Assembly: GCF_036370855.1 (NCBI RefSeq)
Contig: NC_088113.1
Location: 16,388,501 to 16,452,500, forward strand
DNA: 64,000 bases
DNA from: Dromaius novaehollandiae
Taxonomy: Eukaryota; Chordata; Aves; Casuariiformes; Dromaiidae
Direction: 5' to 3'
Position numbers and translations under genes: made by a program. Below, piece by piece: positions 56,601 to 64,000 of the stretch; within the stretch, counting starts at the first letter, position 1; every line of letters starts with the position of its first letter. The notes beneath the pieces are model-generated. The model saw only the letters and a program-made list of their open reading frames with translations, was not told the origin of the DNA and made no database searches.

Positions 56601-58126
56601 ACACTTGTAAGGTCTTGTCCCCTTCACCATTTCCTCCATTCCTCCTTCGCACTTAATCCTTTTAACCACCTCCCTATTCAAATAGTAATTCTGCAGGATG
56701 TTACTGAACCAAAGCAGTTACATGCAAATCATTGTGTATTTTCTCTAGAAAAAATGCCTTTCAACTGAAACAAACTTCTACTTCCTTTTTCCAAAAAAAG
56801 GACAAATAGTAAACCATCTGCTGAAGTTTGCCAGTATACTCTGGTAGTCAGTTCTTTTGAATAACAGGGCCCTGCAAGCTAATGCCACGAGAAGCAGCTC
56901 CTTTCATTTCCCCATATTCCATGTGTCACTCAAGCTGCAGAGCAGAAGGCATCCCTTGCTGCTTTAGACATGGCGCAGCAGAATGAGGTACCAGCAAAGG
57001 GAAGGAAACATGCTGAGTGTCTCTCTGCCCCTGCCATGACAACCCCTCCAAGAGGGGCAGAAACCCCAGTTCTTACTCCTGGCCCTTAATAGTATATAAA
57101 TATTAGTAATAAATATGTTCGTTCTGCAAAAAGCTGTTCAAATGCTCCAGTATCCCCCCCCCTTACCTAATATTGAGAGGGTGGAGATAGCCTTACTCTG
57201 CTTGCTTCTTCTGTTGTAACCAAAGCTCCTTGCCTTGAGCTGCCAGATTGGGAATTACCACCATTCCTGCAGTCTCAGTCTCTCAGTCTCAACCTTTACC
57301 ATGTTAGCACAGTTTGCACTTTGCACCTCTTCTTCCTATCTTTGTAAGCTGAAAACACACTTCCTTTGCTTACCGAAAGCTATAAATCACTGGGGGCGCC
57401 TGCTGAGGAGCTGGCGGCGGGCTCCCCGCCCGGCCTACCTGCGAGAGCGCTGGTGCTGCCGTGGGCCCAGCAGGAGCCGCAGTACTGGGGGATGTGCTGG
57501 TTCCGCGTGGTACTGACATAGTTCACTCCGTCCACGTTCCTCCAGTCCCAGCTTTCGGGCAGCTTGGAGATGTCCAGGTACTCGTGAGGCCGGGGGTAGG
57601 TTCTGTAGCGAGACAAAAAGGAGAACTAGCGCCCTTTTTGCCGATTCCTGCGTTTTGGGGCAAACAAGAAGAGTTAGGAGAAACAAGAATCCCCGGAGTT
57701 TCGTAATGACGCGTGCGAGTGGCCGGCAGCAGCGCGGGCCACGTGACGCGGGGCAGCGTGACCGAGCCCTTCTGCCTCGGGGCGAGCGCTGCCGGGGCCG
57801 CACGTCCCCTTCCCCCCCGCGAGCCCCCCGGGCCGGCGCCGCGGGACCAATCGTCCCTTTCTCCCCTCTCCCGGGCCCCGAGACCCCCCCCGCGCCCGGG
57901 GCCCCAGCCGGCTCCTCGCCCTTCCGCCGGGCCCCAGGGCCCCCCCTCCGCGGTGGGGGAGGGTGAAGCGACCTCACCTCAGCCCGGCAGCCTGGCGCCG
58001 CGCCGGCTTGTAGCAGTGCTGCCCTTCCCTGAAGTGGAGGCCGGCCTCGGCGGGCGGGCAGGGCCAGAGGCAGCCGCAGAGCAGCAGCGGCAGGAGGGCC
58101 GGGAGGCGTCGGGGCAGCCCGGCCAT
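53565..58126 (-). CDS. CTSZ: Cathepsin Z (cathepsin X), complete, 6 exons
   Basis: A lysosomal papain-family (C1A) carboxypeptidase that removes C-terminal residues one at a time. Exons in transcript order: 58126-57978, 57602-57439, 55545-55366, 54771-54621, 54370-54208 and 53678-53565, giving 306 residues (human 303). There is a leucine-rich signal peptide (about 1-28), then a short propeptide with the family's single Cys, GQHCYKP. The mature part holds [12 protein letters not shown], with the cathepsin-X-only HIP insertion and catalytic Cys94; [11 protein letters not shown] has His243, and RNSWGEPW has Asn263. Possible N-glycosylation sites are NYT and NGT. The start is the Met of [13 protein letters not shown], the first that yields a normal signal peptide; the frame stays open upstream only because of the CpG island. 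The human propeptide RGD is missing here. Confidence 0.97.
53679..54207 (-). other. CTSZ: CTSZ intron 5
   Basis: A 529-nt GT-AG intron; nothing notable in it. Open reading past exon 5 is intronic. Confidence 0.85.
54208..54370 (-). CDS. CTSZ: CTSZ exon 5, catalytic His and Asn
   Basis: 163 nt; [32 protein letters not shown] (His243) and [14 protein letters not shown] (Asn263). The donor is gtaagg. Confidence 0.97.
54621..54771 (-). CDS. CTSZ: CTSZ exon 4
   Basis: 151 nt; [49 protein letters not shown]. It contains the NYT glycosylation sequon. Three Cys of the mature enzyme lie in the first 16 residues. Confidence 0.95.
54772..55365 (-). other. CTSZ: CTSZ intron 3
   Basis: A 594-nt AT-rich GT-AG intron; nothing notable in it. 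Confidence 0.85.
55366..55545 (-). CDS. CTSZ: CTSZ exon 3
   Basis: 180 nt; completes Asp105, then [20 protein letters not shown] to [12 protein letters not shown]. The donor is gtatga. Confidence 0.96.
55546..57438 (-). other. CTSZ: CTSZ intron 2
   Basis: A 1.9 kb GT-AG intron. It holds TTACGTAA at 56063-56070 (D-box-like) and a short C run near 57150. No gene or transposon was recognised. Confidence 0.85.
57439..57602 (-). CDS. CTSZ: CTSZ exon 2, active-site cysteine
   Basis: 164 nt; [20 protein letters not shown], then [16 protein letters not shown] with the HIP loop (86-88) and nucleophile Cys94. The donor is gtaggc. Confidence 0.96.
57603..57977 (-). promoter_or_regulatory. CTSZ: CTSZ intron 1 with CLEAR-like E-box
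   Basis: This 375-nt CpG-rich intron contains, on the minus strand, GTCACGTGGC. That matches 9 of 10 positions of the CLEAR element GTCACGTGAC bound by TFEB/TFE3 (core CACGTG at 57740-57745). CTSZ is a lysosomal gene, which makes the site plausible; binding is inferred. Confidence 0.5.
57978..58126 (-). CDS. CTSZ: CTSZ exon 1 (coding part)
   Basis: 149 nt encoding the signal peptide ([15 protein letters not shown] core) and propeptide start, through [19 protein letters not shown] plus two bases of Arg50. The donor is gtgagg. Confidence 0.93.
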
Positions 58127-58260
58127 GCTGAAACGAGCCGGCGGCAGCACTACCCTCCACAGCGCGGCCCCGGCGCCGGCATTTAAGGGCGGGCGGGGCG
58201 GGGCGGGTGCGCGGCCGCCTCCCGCCCCGAGGCACCGAGGCTCCCGCGCGGCCGCGGCGC
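58127..58260 (-). promoter_or_regulatory. CTSZ: CTSZ core promoter: GC boxes and TATA-like TTAAAT
   Basis: Stacked GC boxes lie at 58187-58207 (GGGCGGG and GGGGCGGGG on the plus strand), about 60-80 bp upstream of the CTSZ ATG. On the minus strand they are followed directly by TTAAAT (58186-58181), about 55 bp upstream of the ATG. This would put initiation near 58150-58160 with a very short 5' UTR. Inferred from motif spacing. Confidence 0.5.
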
Positions 58261-58518
58261 CGTTGCGCAGCGCCGAGGGCTGCGGCGCCTCGTGCCGCCA
58301 CACGCGGGCGCCCGCGGGGCCCTGCGGCTCCCTCCTCATCCCCCTTGGCTCCCCCCAGGAGACAGAGCGTCTTTCTCCCTTTCTTCTTTAGCAACACCTG
58401 TCCCCTGGAAGCCGGACTCAGCAGTGCCGGGTACAACGTACAAGCCGCTATGTTATCATATCGAAACTGGTGTCATAGCGGGCTAATTCGGAGCAAAACA
58501 TAACAAAAATAAGGCCTT

Positions 58519-58535
58519 CCCCCCCCCCCCCCCCC
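58519..58535. repeat. Poly(C) run, 17 nt
   Basis: 17 consecutive C residues at the edge of the CTSZ CpG island. The length is likely to be unreliable in any assembly. Confidence 0.85.
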
Positions 58536-59254
58536 GTGTGGTGCCCTCCCCTCATGGAGCCACCACAGTGGTGGTGGTCACCCCTGGACAAGCGCATGCT
58601 TTCCCCTCAGCGTGGTCAAAAACGAAGCCGTTCTGAACAAAATGAGCCGCTGAAGCGTTGCCACGCTGCCCCACGCGCTCGGCTGTCAGCATGGGCGCGT
58701 GACAGGCCCGGGGCCGGTGTGCAGGGGGACGTGGGCCTCCACGCCACAGCGTCGCCATCCCCTTCCGCGTGGGCCCGTTGCTGAATACCCGCTTCTGGGG
58801 CGCTCGTACCTGTGCCCTCGCCGAGGAGGCAGGTTTCCTGCAGCCCAGCGCGTCGTCATGCCGAGGCTGCGCCCGGCAGCTCCGTGATCACGCTGCGCAG
58901 AGCAGTTACTTACTTTCTTTACTACTCAAAACCTTTCATTTCTGAAGGCTTCCTATGCTACAGTTTACAGAGAAATGCGGACTTGTGCCCATTTTTAGGC
59001 TATTCTTTAGCATTCAGGTCATTCAAAGATTCTGTATTCTCAGAACTTGCTACCAGATGTATTCAGTAGTAAAAATAATTTAATTTTCCTTCAAAAGCTT
59101 TGAAGTACCAGTGTGGGAGGACTCCCAGTCTCTCTTTTCCCTACATGACATACAGCTTTCATGCTTAGTAAGCATGTTTAGTAGACCATAGCTAGTCCTC
59201 ATCTCAGAGCTTTTCTTCATTAGCATCAGCACTTTTTATAAAGAGCATGAGGTT

Positions 59255-59348
59255 TATCAGCGCCACTTTATGCATGGAGAGAATGAGGCAGTGAGACGGG
59301 AAGTACCAAAACCAACAGCAGAGCCAGGAACTGAGGCTGACTAACATG
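59255..59348 (+). repeat. Ancient L2/MIR/CR1-type 3' fragment
   Basis: The order tgcatggagagaatgaggca, gtgagacgggaagtaccaaa, acagcagagccaggaactga matches the amniote repeat core (GGAAACTGAGGCA, CAGCAGAGCCAGGAACTGAACC). Degraded and old. Confidence 0.5.
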
Positions 59349-62300
59349 CAGGTGACCTTTTTTGGCAATTCATTAAATGATTCAAGCTCAACAGTAAATG
59401 TTACTGTGCTGGTAGGGCCCAAGAAACTGCACTACCCAGCAAGCGAAGTCACACTGCTGTAAGACGCACATTTTTTTTTTTGACCAAAGTTCTGCAGTGT
59501 CGGGGAATTAACTGCTCGGTTGTCCGTTTTGATTATAACAAAAGCTATTTTTAGTTGAAAAAATACAGACTCATTATACTATTAATAATCTACAGTGGGC
59601 TGTAAGTTATTATGAGGACAGAAAGAGATTGTTTTCTCTCCTTTGGCCCACCTGCCAGAGGGAACCGGTCGTTAAACAGCTTTTGCCATTAACCGAAATG
59701 AAAATGTGAAGCAGGTAGTCTTTAGTGCCTGCTGAATGCAACTTTCTTTTGTTAGCATTCCTGAGGATGGTATGGCCCGGTTTAGCTGTGATGAGTGCCA
59801 GCAGGTCTGGTAGTTGTTCACAGACCTCAGGGAAATTATTTGGTGGCCTGTAGTCAGTTCAGCTCAAACTGAATAGTAAATTTTTTCTTCTTCTTCTCAG
59901 CAGTCTCAGGAAGCAAGAGCAAGGTCTGAAGGAGCCTTAGGAAAGGGTTCTTGCCTCCCCCGCCCCATGGAGTGGTGCCAAGGATGAGACCGTGAGTAAC
60001 AGCACTGGAAGTGTTGCATGTGCCTTGTGGCTAAAAAGCAAAATGTGGTCTCTGCTATTGTGCAAAGCTAGTTCATCCAAGCAAACCATGTTAAAAAAAA
60101 GAAGAACCATCCCAGAATGCCAGCCCACATATATACATTTGTTGTGGTGGCTTAAGAAAAAAAGGGGCTTGTCTGTGGTTTTCGCTTTTACCTATCCCCA
60201 GGGCTTGCGTGTTAGGGCATGCTCTGGAAGCAGTGGGCAGGCTGATAGCAGAAACTGTGAGACAGGCTAGTAATAGCTCTGTCTAGTGCCAGGCTGCTCG
60301 TAATCGCCACTGTGCCAAAAGTCACGCGAAGCCAACCCTTCCACCATGCTCACCTCTCTTTCTCGTGTGACATGCACGCTGCTAATCTACAACAGCACAT
60401 GTTCAATGGCTGTGCCTGAGAAGCACATTGATGCTGTTAACAGGCTTGAGGTTTCTAAGAGCTGAAGCATCACAGGCCTGCAAACAAACAAACAAAATCT
60501 ACAAAGAAACATGCTTTTCATATACCAAGTTTGGTATAAAAAAAAAGACTCGGCAGTTCACAGAAATGTGCTTAGGGGAGGAGAGGGAAAGGAGGCACAA
60601 AACCACCTCCACTTCAGAAAGCGCTTAGGTCCTTTCTGCCCTGTGCAGTCATTTTTCAAGACTGTATTAGGAAGTGCTTTATAGGAGGCATATGATTCTA
60701 GGGAGCTATTTTTAGCAAGAGGAAAAACTGAAGTTGAGTGATTGATTGTATCTTTTCCTCACTTTTTTTTTTCTTTGCTTGTGAACTGCTCTCAGTGAAT
60801 ATATTTATTGCTGGAAGTTATTTTGCCAACTCTTTCGGCCACTGGCTCAAGGTCTGCAGCTTCTTCACAAGTTTTGGCTATTGTAGATTAATACATTTCA
60901 TATTTTAAAAAGTAGTATTTATTTACTCTCAGTAGCTGTTGGATACATTGTACAGCTCCCATTCAGAGTGCAGCAACTGAGTATACAATACAAAATTGCA
61001 GTTATTCCTTTTAGCATAGCTGCAGAAAACAAATAAAAATTGTACATAAATAAAATGAAATTTGCTTTCAAAGTCAAAGGAAAATCTCCAAATAACCTTC
61101 TCAGAAATTTGTCTTAGAAAATGCCTACAATGCAGGAATTAAACATAGTAAATGTTCTATTGTCTTGCTAATGAAACTAAGCTGTTTAGAGAATCTTTAT
61201 TTTTTGGAAAATGATAAAACTATTGTGTTTTAATGAAACAAAATGAATATACCTGAATTTTAAAGCTTGCTTTTAATTTTCACTGTTGATGATGGTTAAT
61301 AGCTTCTCTGAAGATGATAGTGTGTTTGCTGCTTTTTGAGATGCTGTTGTGGTGCTAAGCTTTGTCTTCAGCGCAGTTATCTGTCCTTTCATTAGCTGAT
61401 GGAAAAGATGGAAGTCATTTGCAGTGCGGAAGTCTGGAATAAGCTGATTTTTCTTTTGGAACAATATGGAAGCTTATAGATTTCTTATCTCTAGCAACCC
61501 ATGAAGTGGTAAAAGTAGTTACTTTCAAGGAGTTAAGTCTCTGTTTCACTGGCATATTTGTATTCAAACTAGTTTAAGGTGCTAGTTTCTCATTCCTTCT
61601 CCTGTCCTTAAAAGAAACATTTTAAAAGCACTCACAATTATCTGACGTATAATAAAGCTACTATAAACTTCCAGATGAGACACCATTCTGGGTTTCTGTT
61701 GCTCAGCGATACTAGTCCAGTTTATCAACCGGCAACATGCCTGTGTCAGGTTTTGCTCGGGCTTACATTGTTCCCTTTAACGCAGTGAAGCATTTCACAC
61801 AGTGGACACTACAGTTAACTTCAGTGGGACTGGGATTTCACCTCTAGAATTTTCCTGGAAAATTCTGAAATACTGTATTTCAGATATAAGAAAATAAGAA
61901 ATATTAAATAAGAAATACTGTGCCTTTGAGTGCCTCTTGATAGCCTATTCCTGGAACATGGTAGTTTAACTGTGTTGTATGATGGATATGACAAGTAAAC
62001 TTGACCATATGTTAATACACTCTAGCAGTGTAATATAATTATAATGAATTGATTAATAATATTAAATAAAAGGCCACAATTACTGCTTCCAGTTGTTACC
62101 TGATGTGTTCCATGGTGTGAATGTCAGTTAAGACGATGACCTCTCAGGCTGCAGAGAGAAGGGAGGAATGAATGAAAGCACGGTAGAAAGTAGATGTTTT
62201 TTGAACTGATGTGAGAATAAATGGAAGTAACATTGGTCACTGAGGAAATATGGATCAGAGATTTTTTTTTCCATAGCATTTTTAGTACTGTTTAGTATAG

Positions 62301-62924
62301 CTGTGCATGTAGCAGAATTTCTAAAAATACCTAAGCAGCCTGGGTAAATAGAAGATAAATACCTACCTGGTATTTTAGGTAGTGCAATTACTTAGGCTTC
62401 ATACAACCCTTAACCCCACCCATCTACCTCAGCTATTAGCTATGTGTTTTCAGCACCTAAATTGTCACTGATAAAGTCCTCAAGGTATCTCTGTTTCAGC
62501 CGCTGGACTAGTGAATATGCACTCGCTGCTCTGCTTAGAGTCTTAGTTCACACGTATGCCTCAGTGGGCTTCTCACGTTAGGTCTCCTCTGGGCCCTGAC
62601 CTCCTACATGCTTTCAGAACTGTATTTATTTTTCAGTGCTTTTTTTAAATTTTTCACTGAAGCCAACTAGGATGAGAAATTGAGGTCTGATCAGAAAATA
62701 GGTGTGGTTTCCTTTTAGCCACATTCCTACCTGTAAAAACAATCATTTTGTAGGTGCATTTGTCCAGCTTCTTGCTTTGGTTGATTTGGTAGATAGGTTT
62801 CAGCCTAATATTTTCTGCATCTTATCTAAGTTAGCCAATTCTTTATCATAAATCAGTTGTTCGTGTTTTGCAGCATTTGATGTAACTTAGCTATGCTGGG
62901 GGAGGGGGGGAGATAGCAGGGGGG

Positions 62925-62926
<2 letters not shown>

Positions 62927-62987
<61 letters not shown>

Positions 62988-63000
62988 CGCGCGCGCACGC
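62927..63000. repeat. (GA)n microsatellite joined to alternating CG/CA tract
   Basis: About 28 uninterrupted GA units (62927-62983) are preceded by G runs and followed at once by cgcacgcgcgcgcacgc (62984-63000). Confidence 0.95.
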
Positions 63001-63167
63001 CTGTGTACATGCAGGTTGGTTCAGCTCTTAGATTGGGTGTATCCCAAGTAGCCCTTTTGGATAATGCCTGGACAGATGAAAGCATTAGGCTTTCCCTTCC
63101 TTCCAGGATCCTCCCTATGAATTTTTACCTAGCAGAAAAACTTTATTATGAAAGATTAACCCATATC

Positions 63168-63203
63168 TTTCTTTTTTTTCTTTTTTCTTTTTTTTTTTTT
63201 TTC
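63168..63203. repeat. T-rich pyrimidine tract
   Basis: A (T)nC repeat of about 36 nt. Confidence 0.8.
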
Positions 63204-63419
63204 AAAAAAGGTGCATATCTGAGCTAAATAGAATAAATAAAAATATACCTTTGGTGAAATACAATAGGACCTGACTGGAAAGAAAAAAACATTCTTACCT
63301 TATAGTAAGCAAATAATAGCTAATAATGTCGTGCCCACCCACTGCAACCACTGGTGTATTAAACACAGAGTTACCTCTGTCACCTAAGTATGCTGGATAA
63401 GTATTCTGTAACCACACGT

Positions 63420-63470
63420 TCAGATGGGTTTTAATCCCCACCCCCACCCCACCCCCCCGGCCCCTTCGTG
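63420..63470. repeat. C-rich tract
   Basis: A CCCCAC-type run, ccccacccccaccccaccccc, spans about 63437-63457. On the opposite strand this gives several G runs capable of folding as a quadruplex. Confidence 0.6.
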
Positions 63471-64000
63471 CAGTTAGACACTAAGGCTGATGCTTATTAA
63501 TGAACTGCAGGTCTGTCTGGCAGTGCGCTGAATGTTGCCATCATAGAAGGTTAAGCTCAAAAGTTGCTATTGGTTTGCTTATGGATGTTGTCTTGCACTA
63601 CTTTTCTGATGTGTAAAATTTAAATTATGATGTGGCAGAAACAGATGTACTTAATTAACATTACTCATTTTTGGTGGGAAATAGTTCTACACAATAGCTC
63701 TGTGTGTGTGTATATACATATGTGTATGTATGTATGGATAAAATAATGAAACGAATGCAATGTGCACAAGTATTCATGAATCTCAGTGTTTGCTGCACAG
63801 AAGATTGGAATTACTTTGGGGGGGGGGGGGGTGACCTTTTTCCCACCCTCTCCCTGCAGTGTGCTCTTCCATTCTGTACGAAGGCAGTGAAGAGGCACTT
63901 TGCCTCCTTGTGAACTACTTGGACGAACAACTTGAGAGGAGCTGGCTACTCCCCTTGTGGGGGAGTGACAGCCCCACCAGTACAAAAAAGGCCCCTGGGG

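Larger units (their letters stand above)
57400..58420. other. CpG island over CTSZ exons 1-2
   Basis: Dense CpG across the promoter, exon 1, intron 1 and exon 2 of CTSZ. It produces long spurious open frames on both strands. Confidence 0.75.
58261..64000. other. Intergenic region beyond CTSZ
   Basis: GC-rich to about 58.9 kb, then AT-rich. No coding exon was recognised. In human the next gene is TUBB1, but none of its sequence is visible here. It contains a 17-C run (58519-58535), an ancient repeat fragment (59.3 kb), a GA/CG microsatellite (62.9 kb), a C/T tract (63.17 kb) and a 13-G run near 63820. Confidence 0.7.

Noticed and set aside
57435-58436. 333-codon minus-strand open frame over the CTSZ promoter
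   Set aside because: It runs through the CTSZ splice sites in a CpG island, is low-complexity (Ala/Arg/Gly/Pro), and conflicts with the clearly conserved CTSZ exons.

Overview
This is a 64 kb piece of a vertebrate nuclear genome, most likely a bird. It holds the tail-end exons of GNAS (+ strand), all of NELFCD (+ strand) and all of CTSZ (- strand). That is the GNAS-NELFCD-CTSZ order known from human chromosome 20 and chicken chromosome 20. The protein sequences are near-identical to mammalian ones, the spacing is compact, and the only interspersed repeats I recognise are a few very decayed L2/MIR/CR1-like fragments. I therefore infer a sauropsid, probably avian; the exact species cannot be read from the sequence.

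Layout. 1-19351: no coding exon recognised; by position it is a large GNAS intron (human intron 6), CpG-rich in patches (about 4.3-6.1 kb, 10.6-11.0 kb, 11.8-12.2 kb), with possible control elements. 19352-27840: seven GNAS coding exons (human exons 7-13, residues 178-394), all with GT-AG junctions and correct phase. 27841 to about 29345: GNAS 3' UTR. About 29.3-40.3 kb: AT-rich, CpG-poor spacer without a convincing gene, holding ancient repeat fragments, a double SMAD-type palindrome and a D-box palindrome. About 40.3-41.4 kb: CpG island with the NELFCD start. 40890-50206: 15 NELFCD coding exons (583 residues). About 51.1-52.7 kb: the gap between the convergent NELFCD and CTSZ 3' ends. 53565-58126 (-): six CTSZ exons (306 residues), with a CpG-island promoter near 58.2 kb. 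58.2-64 kb: intergenic, with microsatellites, including a GA tract fused to a CG/CA tract.

The three genes do not form an operon or shared pathway. GNAS encodes Gs-alpha (adenylyl cyclase activation at the plasma membrane), NELFCD a subunit of the nuclear negative elongation factor (promoter-proximal Pol II pausing), and CTSZ a lysosomal carboxypeptidase. No RNA gene, CRISPR array, retrovirus-like element or intact transposon was recognised. The most useful leads are regulatory: a CLEAR-like E-box in CTSZ intron 1, paired SMAD palindromes at 36.5 kb, CpG patches inside the GNAS intron, and a MEF2/RFX motif block at 12.6 kb.
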